From: Azorhizobium sp965227945
Lineage (GTDB): Bacteria; Pseudomonadota; Alphaproteobacteria; Rhizobiales; Xanthobacteraceae
Length of the DNA stretch: 64,000 bases
Assembly (NCBI GenBank): GCA_965227945.1
Contig: CBDDGQ010000006.1
Location: 558,001-622,000 of the forward strand
Direction of reading: 5' to 3'
The position numbers and the translations under genes were made by a program. The first letter of the stretch is position 1, and every line of letters begins with the position of its first letter. The notes under the pieces are model-generated. The model did no database searches. It was not told the origin of the DNA and saw only the letters and a list, made by a program, of their open reading frames with translations. This document shows positions 6,669 through 17,001 of this stretch, one piece after another.

Positions 6669-9536
6669 TTAGCCCGGCACCAGATAGCCGTGGCCGGCGG
6701 TGGAAGTGAAGTCCAGTTGCACGACGAGGTCGTTATAGTCCTGGTCGCCACCGCCATAGAGGTCCTCCCACCCATAGGTGTTGAGGCCGTAGTTCCACAG
6801 ATGGGCGACCCCATCGGCATTGGCGCTGGCGAAGGCATAATACGTGTGGCCGCCGGCGGTGAGCGCCATGGCGATCAGGTCGCCGGCATTCACATGCGCG
6901 ATCTCCGTCTGGCCATAGGCCCCAAAGCCGGGCCCGTCGATCCAGGTGCTGCCGGTGACGGTCTGATAGGCATGCGACAGGACCGCCGTCTCGTAGCCGG
7001 CCTGACCGGGCGCAAGACCTGACACGGTGCCCTTGTAGTCATCCACCTTGTAGAACATCACGTCGAGGTCGAGGGCGCCCACCTGCCGCAGGCGCACCAC
7101 CGTATCCTGGTCGCTCGTCCCGCCGGCGGTCTCCGCCACGGACACCGGCCGCGCCACCTGCACGGCTTCCGTGTGGTCCGCGGAGACGAAGTCCACGAAG
7201 CCATAAGGCGCGGACAAGGTGGCCTGCGGCGCCGTCGTGCCGGTCCCTCCCAGTTGCACCTGGAGACTGGCGCCTGCCTGCACCGTCGCCTGCAGCGGGG
7301 TCGCCTGCGACTGGGCATCGAACAAGGTCACCAATTGCGACGAGAAGTCCGATTGCAGCACCTGCTGGGCGAACTGATTGGTCCAGGCATAGGTGGCGCT
7401 GGCATGGGGATCGGCCCCATAGCCGGAGCTGCCGAGCGCCACATCCACATGGGTGGCCGTGGCCAGCACCGGCTGCAACAGCAGGCTCTCGCTGACCGGG
7501 GCGGCCCAGGCGCCGGAGACGGTCTGGCCGAGTACGTCTGGCGTGTCGAAATACATCTGCGCGTGGGCGATGCTGGTGAGCGCGCGCGCCAGCAGCACGC
7601 CATTGGGCGTGCCGAGGCCGGTGGCGAGGTCGTAGCCCGCGCTGGCGGAATAGCCGAAGCCGGTGGGGGTGATGCCGGTGCTGTAACCGGGCGTGGTGAT
7701 GCTGCCCCCCGCCGCAAAAGACGAGGTGTCGGAGCCATACGTAATGTCGTTGAAGGCGGCCGGGGCCACCACCGCCGCGATATAGAGCAGGTCGTTGGAA
7801 TAGCCGAGGTTCGGCAAATGCTGGTCGTTGAAGATCGCGTTCAACTGCGCGTAAAGCGCCGCCCAAAGGGGGGTGGCCGCGCTGGTGCCGCCGCTCTCGC
7901 TGGTGCCCAGCATATTTGCGTTGGGCACGAGATAATTCATGTTGCCGCCAGCGATGGCAGAGACATCGGGCGCCCCGCGCCCCACCTGCGCCAAAGGGTC
8001 GGAGGTGGTGGGGGTGAGGCCAAAGGCCGTCTGGTACCAGGGCGTCGGCTGGGTCGGATCGACGCCGCCGGTGCCGGTCTCGTTCCAGGCATAGCCGGGG
8101 CTGAGATGGCTCCCGGTGAGCACATATTCGTTCCAGACGCTTTCGATGACCGTGGCATTGGCACCCGCCGACGGCAACGCCACCATGCCGCCGGAGATCA
8201 ACTGCCAGATGGTGCCGAGGTTGCCGGACTGCACCGACCCCAGCAACGCCGCCAGGGTCGGGTCGGTGACCGCCGAGTTATAGGTACTGACGGACGTGCC
8301 GCCCACCAAAATGCCCAGCGCGCTGGAATAGGAATTTTGCAGATTGGTGAGGCCATTGGCCATCTCGTCACCGGAGCCGCCATCGCCCACCGCCGAGAGG
8401 ACCGTGATATTGCGCAGGGCCGCGTCCACGAACAGGCCCAGTGTCGCCACCTGGAACGGCGACCCGGGGGTCGACTCCTGGCTGTCGCCCCAGGAGGATG
8501 AGACGATGCCCGGGTTGTTGGTCGTGTCCCAGAAGGCCGCCTGGTAGGTGGTGTAGCTGGAGCCGCCGGCCCCGTTCTTGAAGCCAGACCCGGCATAAAG
8601 GCCCATGGCGCTCTGCGGCGCGGCCCCGGCAATGGTGCCCACATCCAGCGACCGCTCGCCACCGTCACCGTCAACGGTGCTCTGGCCATTGTTGGCCACC
8701 GTGTAGAACACCCCTGGCGTGGTGTAGCCCATCTGGCTGCGATAGGCGTTCAACCGTGACTGGAATTCCGCCGTCGTGGCCGCATCATTGTTCTGATAAC
8801 CCACCATGGCGTCGCCGGTTTCCGGCTCGATCAGACCAATGGTCCCGGTGGGCACCGAGGTCCCGGAGAGCGGGAAATTGTAGAAATCGGCTGCGATCTG
8901 TTGGGGGTAATAATTGGCCTCGTGCTGTGCCGCATTACCGATGCTCTGCGGCCCCTGAGCCAAGGTGGCCGATGTAGGCCCCGCCAGGTTCTGCGGATTG
9001 GCCACCGTGTTCTCGTCCGGCGCCAAGCCCACCACATTCCATTGCGAGGGAAGGGACAAGCTGCCGGTCCAATAGTCCAGCGTATAGCCATTGCCGCCGT
9101 CAGTGATGCCGCTGTGGAGCGCGGTGCCGAACAGGGTCTGGAAGGTGCTTGAATTCAGGCTCACCCAGATGGTGCGCGACTGGGCCGACGACACATAGCC
9201 GTCGCTGCCGGCCGCATCGCCGATCACCTTGATGCCCATATTGCCCAGGTCGCTGACCACCTGGTTATACAAGGTCTGGTCGGTGCCATAGGTGGACCAG
9301 AGGCTGCCCGTGGCATTCAAGGCGGCGATGGTCTGCTGGCGCGTGGCCCAGTCGCTGTTCAGCAGGCTGGTGGGATCATTGGCCCGCGCCAGCACCAGAC
9401 CCATGTTGATCTCGCCCGTGCCAATGGACGAAGGCTCAATGGCATAGGCGGCCTCAACGCTGGTGAGGGTGGTCTGCCGATATCCGGAAAAATCGAGAAA
9501 CGTCGAATTGGACAGCTGTTGGATTGCCACTCCCAC
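6669..9536 (-). CDS. Sedolisin (S53) family peptidase with DUF4114-like C-terminal domain
   Basis: 955 residues. The N-terminal ~200 residues resemble the S53 pro-domain (VSLNSSTFQTLFGTAL). The catalytic set is visible: Glu294 and Asp298 in GGERSLDVG, oxyanion Asp385 in VGDGGSGDE and Ser552 in SGGTSAATP. NDITYGSD around 596 should be the calcium loop. Sedolisins are endopeptidases, mostly acid-acting. The last ~130 residues end with GWEDLYGGGDQDYNDL, matching the acidic DUF4114 pattern seen in large secreted calcium-binding proteins. No Sec signal is visible, which together with the acidic C-terminus suggests type I secretion; no transporter gene lies nearby. The start is GTG 9536 or GTG 9530, both behind a G-rich ribosome site. 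Confidence 0.88.
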   Translation of the reverse strand: MGVAIQQLSNSTFLDFSGYRQTTLTSVEAAYAIEPSSIGTGEINMGLVLARANDPTSLLNSDWATRQQTIAALNATGSLWSTYGTDQTLYNQVVSDLGNMGIKVIGDAAGSDGYVSSAQSRTIWVSLNSSTFQTLFGTALHSGITDGGNGYTLDYWTGSLSLPSQWNVVGLAPDENTVANPQNLAGPTSATLAQGPQSIGNAAQHEANYYPQQIAADFYNFPLSGTSVPTGTIGLIEPETGDAMVGYQNNDAATTAEFQSRLNAYRSQMGYTTPGVFYTVANNGQSTVDGDGGERSLDVGTIAGAAPQSAMGLYAGSGFKNGAGGSSYTTYQAAFWDTTNNPGIVSSSWGDSQESTPGSPFQVATLGLFVDAALRNITVLSAVGDGGSGDEMANGLTNLQNSYSSALGILVGGTSVSTYNSAVTDPTLAALLGSVQSGNLGTIWQLISGGMVALPSAGANATVIESVWNEYVLTGSHLSPGYAWNETGTGGVDPTQPTPWYQTAFGLTPTTSDPLAQVGRGAPDVSAIAGGNMNYLVPNANMLGTSESGGTSAATPLWAALYAQLNAIFNDQHLPNLGYSNDLLYIAAVVAPAAFNDITYGSDTSSFAAGGSITTPGYSTGITPTGFGYSASAGYDLATGLGTPNGVLLARALTSIAHAQMYFDTPDVLGQTVSGAWAAPVSESLLLQPVLATATHVDVALGSSGYGADPHASATYAWTNQFAQQVLQSDFSSQLVTLFDAQSQATPLQATVQAGASLQVQLGGTGTTAPQATLSAPYGFVDFVSADHTEAVQVARPVSVAETAGGTSDQDTVVRLRQVGALDLDVMFYKVDDYKGTVSGLAPGQAGYETAVLSHAYQTVTGSTWIDGPGFGAYGQTEIAHVNAGDLIAMALTAGGHTYYAFASANADGVAHLWNYGLNTYGWEDLYGGGDQDYNDLVVQLDFTSTAGHGYLVPG

Positions 9537-9680
9537 CCCCCGGCCAGCGATCAGCTCCGGCCAAGTCTAGGAGCCACCTACCAGGGGAGGCAAATGGATT
9601 TCTTGCAATCCACGAGGAATTTCGGCATAATAATACCATATTGACATTCCCCGCACGCGACGCGGCAGAATGCCCGAAGG

Positions 9681-10751
9681 TCATGGCCCCCAAGGGTCCA
9701 AGGCATTGACCCAGCCATCCACCAGCCGGCACCCCAGCAGGAAGTCCGAGGACAGCTCGGTGCGCACCAGCGGCACCAGCGACCAGCCGTTCGCCAGGGC
9801 TGCCGCCTCCGCCCGGCGCGCCGCCACCGCTTCCTCCAGGCTGACTGCCGTAAAGTGCATCACCGTGCCGGGCCGCATCTGGGCCATGCGCCCGAGATCC
9901 GCACCGATGATGGTGGCGATCTTGGGATAGCCGCCGGTGGGCTGGCGATCCGCCATCAGGACCACCGGATATCCCTCCCCCGGCACCTGGATCGCCCCAT
10001 GGGCGATGCCGTCGGAAACGATGTTGAAGCCGCCCGCATGGGTCAGCGGCGTGCCGTCCAGGAACGAAGCCATGCGATCGCTGCGCACGGAAATCGTCCA
10101 GGGGCGGGCCAGGAACGCGGCGATCTCGGCGGGCGAGAAATAGTCGTCCTGCGGCCCGAGCACCACGCGGACCTCGTCGCCAGCGCGGGCCAGGAATGGC
10201 GCCAGGATTTCCAGCGTGCCGCCCGGCAACACCTGCGGTGCGGCCAGCGGCAGCAGGTCGCCAGCCTGCAGTGCCCGCCCCTCCAGGCCGCCGATGCCGG
10301 AGCGGGCATGGGTGGACAGCGAGCCCAGCGTCGGCGCCACGTCGATGCGTGCGGACGGGGCCAGATAGCACCAGGCCCCGACCGACCCGGCCCGCACCTG
10401 CAGGCGCGCGCCGGGCTGAAGGGTGACGCGAGCGGCGGCCGGCAAGGGCTGGCCATCGAGCGCGATCCGGAACGCGCCTCCCGCCAGAGCCACGCTTACC
10501 GGCGCATCCACCGCTTCCAGTTCCACGCCGCCCATGGAGATCTCCAGCACGGCAGCCCCTTCGGGCGCTTCCGCCACCCGATTGGCCAGGGCGAAGGCGA
10601 GCGGGTCCATCGGGCCGGCACCGGTGACGCCGAAGCGCAGCAGGCCGTGGCGACCGGCATCCTGGAGGGTGACGCCCGGGCCGGCGGCGAGAATGCGCAA
10701 CGCCCCGTGGAGCGCGGCGGCGGCAGACACAGGGGAGTCCGGGCCGCTCAC
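9681..10751 (-). CDS. pxpC: 5-oxoprolinase subunit PxpC (biotin-dependent carboxyltransferase-like)
   Basis: 356 residues of the KipA/AHS2 family: GPGVTLQDAGRHGLLRFGV near the start and GPMDPLAFALANR are typical. With PxpA and PxpB it forms the ATP-dependent prokaryotic 5-oxoprolinase, which opens pyroglutamate to glutamate. The GTG start overlaps the pxpB stop (GTGA), indicating translational coupling. It is the last gene of the nine-gene minus-strand operon. The mid-region (SDGIAHGAIQVPGEGYPVVL, RQPTGGYPKIA) is also well conserved. A urea-amidolyase-related role is the only realistic alternative, and the pxpA-pxpB neighbours argue against it. Confidence 0.93.
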   Translation of the reverse strand: MSGPDSPVSAAAALHGALRILAAGPGVTLQDAGRHGLLRFGVTGAGPMDPLAFALANRVAEAPEGAAVLEISMGGVELEAVDAPVSVALAGGAFRIALDGQPLPAAARVTLQPGARLQVRAGSVGAWCYLAPSARIDVAPTLGSLSTHARSGIGGLEGRALQAGDLLPLAAPQVLPGGTLEILAPFLARAGDEVRVVLGPQDDYFSPAEIAAFLARPWTISVRSDRMASFLDGTPLTHAGGFNIVSDGIAHGAIQVPGEGYPVVLMADRQPTGGYPKIATIIGADLGRMAQMRPGTVMHFTAVSLEEAVAARRAEAAALANGWSLVPLVRTELSSDFLLGCRLVDGWVNALDPWGP

Positions 10752-11488
10752 GACAGCGCCTCCCGACGCGCCACCACTTCGCCGGCGGCCGCGCGTGCGT
10801 CCAGGGCCAGGAAAGTGGCGCGGTCAACGGGATCGAACCGCAGTTCGTCGCCCACGGCCACCAGGAAGGCGGGGTCGCGCTGAGGCGAGAACATGCGCTC
10901 CGGCGTGCGGCCCATGAGCCACCATCCGGTGGGCATGGCGAAGGTGGTGACGATGGCGAGCCCCCCGCCGATCAGCGTCGTGTTGGGCGGATGCGGCGGG
11001 CGCGGCCGGGTGCGGCGCGACACCGCCAGTTCCGGTGGGAGGCCCCCCAGATAGCAGAATCCCGGCGCGAAGCCGTACATATAGACCCGGAACGTCGCCC
11101 CGGCGTGCAGGCTCACCACCTTCTGCTCCGAGAGGCCGGTCATGCGCGCGATCTCGCCCACGTCCTCGCCATATTCGGGATCATAGCAGCAGGGCAGCGT
11201 CCAGCGATTGGCGGGCCGCGGCGCGGCGGACACATCGCTCTCGATGGCCTCCACCGCCCGCACCAAATCGGCGCGGCTGATGATCAGGGGGTCATAATGG
11301 ATCATCAGTGAGCGATAGGTGGGCACGCTCTCGCGCACGCCGGGCACCTGCCCAGCGGTGAGCGCGGCATCCAGTGCCAGCACTCGCCCGTTGGTCTCAG
11401 GATCGACGCTGGCGCCGAACTCCACCACCAGCGCCGTCTCCCCCGAATTGAGGAAGCGGGGCGCCGGCCCGTCCCCCGCGCCCGTCAT
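10748..11488 (-). CDS. pxpB: 5-oxoprolinase subunit PxpB (KipI/AHS1 family)
   Basis: 246 residues. The family signature is clear: GETALVVEFG near the N-terminus, GVRESVPTYRSLMIHYDP, GFAPGFCYLGGLP and the C-terminal PTGWWLMGRTP. PxpB partners with PxpC in the ATP-dependent conversion of 5-oxoproline to L-glutamate. Its ATG overlaps the pxpA stop by four bases (ATGA) and its stop overlaps pxpC, so the three subunits are translationally coupled. Nothing suggests truncation. Confidence 0.93.
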   Translation of the reverse strand: MTGAGDGPAPRFLNSGETALVVEFGASVDPETNGRVLALDAALTAGQVPGVRESVPTYRSLMIHYDPLIISRADLVRAVEAIESDVSAAPRPANRWTLPCCYDPEYGEDVGEIARMTGLSEQKVVSLHAGATFRVYMYGFAPGFCYLGGLPPELAVSRRTRPRPPHPPNTTLIGGGLAIVTTFAMPTGWWLMGRTPERMFSPQRDPAFLVAVGDELRFDPVDRATFLALDARAAAGEVVARREALS

Positions 11489-12246
11489 GGGGCGAAGGCG
11501 GCAACGGTAATGCCGGCCTGCTCCAGCCGCGTGCGCACATGGCGTGCGGTCTCCACCGCGTGCGGCCCGTCGCCATGGACGCAGACCGAGGCGATGTCGG
11601 TGGGCAAATGCGCGCCGCTGGCGGTGATGATGGCGCCGGCCTGCACCATGGCGATGATGCGGTCCGCCGCCGCATCGGGATCATGGATCATGGCGCCCGG
11701 CTGGCCACGCGGAATGAGGCGGCCCTGCTCCGTATAGCCACGATCGGCGAAGATCTCCGCCACCGCGCGCAGACCGGCATCGCGGGTGGCGGGGGCCTGC
11801 TCGCCCAGGGGACCGGCGAGAATGGCAAGGGTGGGGTCCACGGCCTTCACCGCGCGGGCCACCGCCTGCGCGATCTCAGCTTCCTGCTCGGCCACATTGC
11901 CCAAAGCGCCGTGCGTCTTCACATAAGTGATGCGGTGGCCGCTATAGGTGGCCAGCGCCTGTGCCGCGCCCACCTGATAGGCCACCAGCCGCTCGATCTC
12001 GCCGGGCGAGAAGGGCATGCGCCGGCGGCCGAAGCCCCACAGGTCCGGATAGCCCGGATGGGCCCCCACCGCCACGCCCTTGTCCTTGGCGATGCGGAAG
12101 GCCGTCGCCATGATCTCGGGATCGCCCGCATGCAGGCCGCAGGCGATATTGGCCGATGTGACGACGCCCATGAGCGCCTCGTCCTCGGTCAGGTGCCAGA
12201 TGCCGAAGCCTTCGGCGAGGTCGGAATTCAGGTCGATGGTGGGCAT
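11485..12246 (-). CDS. pxpA: 5-oxoprolinase subunit PxpA (LamB/YcsF family)
   Basis: About 253 residues. The family opening DLNSDLAEGFG, then ANIACGLHAGDP and VGAHPGYPDLWGFGRR, identify the LamB/YcsF protein that forms 5-oxoprolinase with PxpB and PxpC. I prefer the ATG at 12246, which has GAGAG about seven bases upstream; a GTG two codons earlier (12252) is possible. It follows livF with a 57-base gap, the largest gap inside the 3' half of this operon, so a secondary promoter cannot be excluded. Confidence 0.93.
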   Translation of the reverse strand: MPTIDLNSDLAEGFGIWHLTEDEALMGVVTSANIACGLHAGDPEIMATAFRIAKDKGVAVGAHPGYPDLWGFGRRRMPFSPGEIERLVAYQVGAAQALATYSGHRITYVKTHGALGNVAEQEAEIAQAVARAVKAVDPTLAILAGPLGEQAPATRDAGLRAVAEIFADRGYTEQGRLIPRGQPGAMIHDPDAAADRIIAMVQAGAIITASGAHLPTDIASVCVHGDGPHAVETARHVRTRLEQAGITVAAFAP

Positions 12247-12303
12247 GGGCACTCTCGCAAAAGCAAGGCCCCGGCGGATGCCCGCCGGGAGCCGTAGGAT
12301 GGC

Positions 12304-13000
<697 letters not shown>

Positions 13001-13008
<8 letters not shown>

Positions 13009-13732
13009 GGTGGCGCTCCCCCAGATAGGCGCCGATCACCCGCTCGTCGCGCACCACGTCGGCGGGGATGCCTTGCGCCAGCACGGCGCCGAGGTTCAGC
13101 ACCACGGCCCGGTCCACCAGGGGCATGACGATCTCCATCACATGCTCCACCATCAGCACCGCAACGCCCTTGGCGCGCACCGCGCGCACAAGCTCGACGC
13201 CGGTGCGGGCTTCGGACGGCGTGAGGCCGGTCATCACCTCGTCCAGCAGCAGCAGCTTGGGATCGGTGGCCAGCGCGCGGGCCACTTCCAGCCGGCGCTT
13301 TTCCGGCGGGGTCAGTTCGCTGGCCGGCACATCGGCGCGATGACCGAGGCCGGCGAACTCCAGCACCTCTTCCGCCTTGCGGCGGGCCTCGCGGGTTGAG
13401 GAGGTCCGCACCAGCGCGCCGACGATGACATTGTCGGCCACGCTCATGCTGTCGAAACTCTTGACCACCTGGAAGGTGCGGCCGATGCCGCGGGCGCAGC
13501 GCACCGGGGCGGACAGGGATGTGACATCCTGCCCGTCGAACCACACCGAGCCTTCGGTGGGCGGCCGCACCCCGGCAATGACGTTGAACAAGGTGGACTT
13601 GCCCGCCCCGTTCGGGCCGATGAGACCGACGATCTCGCCGGCCTGCACCTGGAGACTGACGTCGCTGTTGGCCACCAGGCCGCCGAAGCGCTGCCAGACG
13701 TTGCGGACATCGAGGAGAGGCGCGGGGCTCAT
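13001..13732 (-). CDS. livG: Branched-chain-type ABC transporter ATP-binding protein, LivG-like
   Basis: 243 residues from ATG 13732, whose ATG overlaps the livM stop (ATGA); the longer frame to 13912 lies inside livM and is not used. Walker A GPNGAGKST and Walker B LLLLDEVMTGL are present. The usual LSGGQ signature is replaced by LTPPEKRR, a variation common among LivG proteins, which have a poorly conserved C-loop. GRTFQVVKSFDSMSVADNV matches the LivG region after the Q-loop. It is the second ATPase of the importer. Confidence 0.92.
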
Positions 13733-14709
13733 GCGGCGCTCCTCTTGCGGCGGTGGAACAGGCCCACAAGTCCATCGGGACGGGCGAGCGCGATCAGCAT
13801 GATGAGAACGCCGTAGACGATGAGGTCGATACCCTTGCCCGAGCCACCCATGAAGGTGCGCGTCAGTTCGGTCATGGGAATGAGGATGGCCGCGCCCAGC
13901 AAGGGTCCCCACAGGGTGCCGATGCCCCCCAGCACGGCCGGCAGGGCCATGAGCAGGGAGAACTGGAACGTCATCACCGATTCCGGATCGATATAGGCGA
14001 CGAACTGGGCGTAGAAGCTGCCCCCCACGGCGGTGAAGAAGGCCGAGAGGGCCGCCGCCGCCATCTTGGAGCTGAACACCATGACGCCCAGGCTTTCCGC
14101 GGCCTCGGGATTATCCTTCACCGCCCGCCACCAATAGCCCCACTTGGAATTCTCGATCTTCCAGGTGACCAGCCAGGTGACGGCCGCAAGGCCGAGGGCG
14201 AAGTAGAAATAGGGCAGCTTGTTGCGGGCGAACTGGAAGGTGGCCCAGCTGTCCTTGCCGATGGGCAGCTCGATGCCGGTGGCGGCGCCCGCCCAGTCCC
14301 AATTGTGGAACAGCAACAGGCCGATTTCCGCGATCACGATGGTGGCGATCACATAATAATGGCCGGCGAGGCGGAAGCAGGAATGGCCGATGGCCAGAGC
14401 GATGCCGGCGGCAATCACCCCGCCCAGCGCCATGCCGAACCACGGCAGGATGCCGAACTTGGTGTAGAGCAGCGTCGAGGTGTAGGCCCCGATGCCGAAA
14501 TAGAGCGCGTGGCCCAGCGAGAGCTGGCCGCAATAGCCCCCGAGGATGTTCCAGCTCTGCGAGAGGGCTGCATACATCAGCGTGAGGATGAGGATGTTCT
14601 GGGTGTAGACGTCCTTGATGCCGAACGGCAGCAAAGCGACGATCACCAGGATGATGAGGGCAAGGCCCAGTTGCCGCGTGCGACGCGCGGTGAAGGAGGG
14701 GGTTGGCAT
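13729..14709 (-). CDS. livM: Branched-chain-type ABC transporter permease, LivM-like
   Basis: 326 residues with about nine to ten hydrophobic segments and the family motif SQSWNILGGYCGQLSLGHALYFG region, followed by GGIGTLWGPLLGA near the C-terminus, where the permease contacts the ATPase. Its ATG overlaps the last base of the livH stop (TGATG). It forms the inner-membrane channel with LivH. The C-terminal FHRRKRSAA is a short basic cytoplasmic tail. Confidence 0.92.
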   Translation of the reverse strand: MPTPSFTARRTRQLGLALIILVIVALLPFGIKDVYTQNILILTLMYAALSQSWNILGGYCGQLSLGHALYFGIGAYTSTLLYTKFGILPWFGMALGGVIAAGIALAIGHSCFRLAGHYYVIATIVIAEIGLLLFHNWDWAGAATGIELPIGKDSWATFQFARNKLPYFYFALGLAAVTWLVTWKIENSKWGYWWRAVKDNPEAAESLGVMVFSSKMAAAALSAFFTAVGGSFYAQFVAYIDPESVMTFQFSLLMALPAVLGGIGTLWGPLLGAAILIPMTELTRTFMGGSGKGIDLIVYGVLIMLIALARPDGLVGLFHRRKRSAA

Positions 14710-15587
14710 CAGATCGAACCGAACAGGCCACGGGGGCGGAAGAACACCACCAGCAGATAAACCGCGTAGATGCCCACGGACTTCATCGACGGCGGCAGCA
14801 CCATGGCGGTGCAGGCTTCGACCAGCCCCACGATGATGCCCCCGGCAAAGGCGCCAAACACCGAGCCGAACCCGCCCAGCGCCACGGTGACATAGGCGAT
14901 CAGCGCGAACGAGGCGCCCACATCGGGATAGATGTAGAAAAAGCTGGCCATGATGGCGCCGGCCAGGCCCACCAGGGCAGAGCCCAGGCCCCAGCCCAGA
15001 GCGAACACCTTGTTTTTGTCGATGCCCACCAGCGCCACGGCGCCGGCATCCTCGCGGGTGGCTTCCAGCGCCTTGCCGAAGTCGGTCTTCTTGATCAGCA
15101 GGAACAGCACGCCGAACGCCAGGATCGACACCACCCCGCCCGCCAGTTGCGGCGCCGGCAGATAGATGCCGGCGATGGCGACAGTCTTGCCGCCGAGCCA
15201 GGTGGTGGGGATCGAGCGATAGTCCGGGGTGAAGAGCAATTGCGCCAAGCCGCGCATGACAATGGCGAGGCCGAAGGTGGCGAAGATCTGCACCATGCCC
15301 ACATTGGTCTTGGCCCGCATGGCGAAGCGCACAATGCCGAGATAGACCACCGCCCCGAACACGAACAGGACAGCGGCCACGATTGGCGCCGCCAGGATCG
15401 GATCGATGGCGAAGAAGGCGAAGCAGAAAAACGTCACGTACATGGCGAACATGAGGAACTCGCCATGGGCGAAGTTCGTCACGTCCATGAGCCCGAAGAT
15501 GAGGGCAAGGCCCACGGCGATGAGGCCGTAGAGCAGGCCCATGAGCAGGCCGCTGGCCAAGCTCTGGATGATGGTTGCGGCAGTCAT
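14709..15587 (-). CDS. livH: Branched-chain-type ABC transporter permease, LivH-like
   Basis: 292 residues, strongly hydrophobic, with the LivH landmarks GLLMGLLYGLIAVGLALIFG, TNFAHGEFLMFAMY and GGFGSVFGAFAGG. A GGAG ribosome site precedes the ATG. It lies 25 bases after the binding-protein gene and pairs with LivM to form the membrane pore. Confidence 0.92.
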   Translation of the reverse strand: MTAATIIQSLASGLLMGLLYGLIAVGLALIFGLMDVTNFAHGEFLMFAMYVTFFCFAFFAIDPILAAPIVAAVLFVFGAVVYLGIVRFAMRAKTNVGMVQIFATFGLAIVMRGLAQLLFTPDYRSIPTTWLGGKTVAIAGIYLPAPQLAGGVVSILAFGVLFLLIKKTDFGKALEATREDAGAVALVGIDKNKVFALGWGLGSALVGLAGAIMASFFYIYPDVGASFALIAYVTVALGGFGSVFGAFAGGIIVGLVEACTAMVLPPSMKSVGIYAVYLLVVFFRPRGLFGSI

Positions 15588-15612
15588 GGGCCGGCTCCTG
15601 TGATGCCGACGC

Positions 15613-16875
15613 TCAGTTCTTCTTCATCGGCCAGATGGCCTCGGCCACCGCCGCCTGGGCGGGCGCCACGGTGACGAATTTGCCGCCGATGCGCTGCAGC
15701 AGGACCGGGTCCGCATAGGGGTTCTGTCCGGTCTCGTCGAACTTCACCTTGGACCACGGCATGATGGTCTTCTCGCCGGGAATGTCGGTGGCCACCAGCG
15801 CGGCGCGGATCGCCTCGCCCTCGGTGGACTTGGCGCGGTTGATCGCATCGGCGATGATCAGCAGCGCCATGAATTCGCGCGCGGTGTTGTCGTTGAGATC
15901 CTTGCCGGAGAGCTTCTTGAAGGCGTCGTTGACCTTGCCCACCGAGGGGCGCTTGGCGGCCAGATCCAGCGAGAACGACCCGCGGGTGATGACACCTTCG
16001 GCGAGCGGGCCGACCGCGTCATAGAGCGCCTGCTCGGAAAAGCCGGCGGCCTGGGCCAGGATCGCCTTGGGCTTGTAGCCCAGCTCGTTCATGGTCTTCA
16101 GAAGCAGGATGCCGTCGGTGGTGTAGCTGGAGGGCATCAGCACGTCGGCGTCGGCGGCTTTCAGCTGCTGCACTTCGGCGGTGAGCGAAGGCGAGTTGGC
16201 GCGATACTTGATGTCGGCGGCCACCTTGTAGCCGCGCTCGGCGGCCAGCTTCAGCTGGGCATTGGCGCTGTCGGTGCCGAAGATGGTGTCCTCGTGGAAG
16301 AGCGCGATGGTCTCGATCTTCTCGCCCTTCTTGCGCTGGGCATCGAGGAAATCGAACATGGCCGCCGAGAACATCTCGTCATGGGCAGCGGCGCGGAAGA
16401 AATACTTCAGGCCGCGGCGGGTGAGCGTCGGCGAGGAATTGTCCGCCGAGAGGAACGGCACGCCATAGCGCTCCGCCGACTGGCTGACGGTGGCGGCCAC
16501 CGCGCTCTGGTAGGAGCCCACCAGGGCCGCCACCTTCTCCTGGGTAATCAGGCGCTCTGCTTCCGCCCGGCCCTTCTGCGGGTCGCCCTGGTGATCGGCA
16601 TAGATGATGCGCACCTTGGCGCCGCCGAGGTTCGGCAGGCCGGCGGTGGCCGCCAGCGGCAGGTCGAGATCGGACTGTTCGTTGATGATGGCGACCGCGG
16701 TCTCGAACGCCTTCTGAGCATCGACGCCGATCTGGGCGCTGGCACCCGAGAGCGGATAGAGGGCGCCGATCAGCACTTCCTTGGTCTGGGCGCGGGCGGG
16801 GGTCATGGCAGCGGCCAGCGCCAGGGAGGCGGCGGTGCCGACGAGAAGGTCGCGGCGGTTCAGCGTGAACGACAT
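15613..16875 (-). CDS. ABC transporter substrate-binding protein (LivJ/K-like, Tat-type signal)
   Basis: 420 residues. The N-terminus has a twin-arginine-type signal (LNRRDLLVGTAASLALAAA, cleavage near PARAQT), so export is probably folded and Tat-dependent. The mature protein opens with EVLIGALYPLSGASAQIG, the type I periplasmic-binding fold of branched-chain amino-acid and amide receptors. It delivers the ligand to LivHM. Its position right after the D-glutamate-cyclase-family gene and ahead of livHMGF-pxpABC points to an acidic amide or pyroglutamate-like ligand, but binding residues cannot be read with certainty. AGAGGGA precedes the ATG. Confidence 0.9.
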   Translation of the reverse strand: MSFTLNRRDLLVGTAASLALAAAMTPARAQTKEVLIGALYPLSGASAQIGVDAQKAFETAVAIINEQSDLDLPLAATAGLPNLGGAKVRIIYADHQGDPQKGRAEAERLITQEKVAALVGSYQSAVAATVSQSAERYGVPFLSADNSSPTLTRRGLKYFFRAAAHDEMFSAAMFDFLDAQRKKGEKIETIALFHEDTIFGTDSANAQLKLAAERGYKVAADIKYRANSPSLTAEVQQLKAADADVLMPSSYTTDGILLLKTMNELGYKPKAILAQAAGFSEQALYDAVGPLAEGVITRGSFSLDLAAKRPSVGKVNDAFKKLSGKDLNDNTAREFMALLIIADAINRAKSTEGEAIRAALVATDIPGEKTIMPWSKVKFDETGQNPYADPVLLQRIGGKFVTVAPAQAAVAEAIWPMKKN

Positions 16876-17001
16876 GATGGTGTCCCTCTGGTGGTGGCCC
16901 CGGTGGCGCTCTGCGGCGCCATTCGGCTCGGGGCACGAAGTGATGGAAGATGAAATCGGAAAGGATGAGTCGCAGGCGGGAAAAGCGGCACCGACCTCAC
17001 A

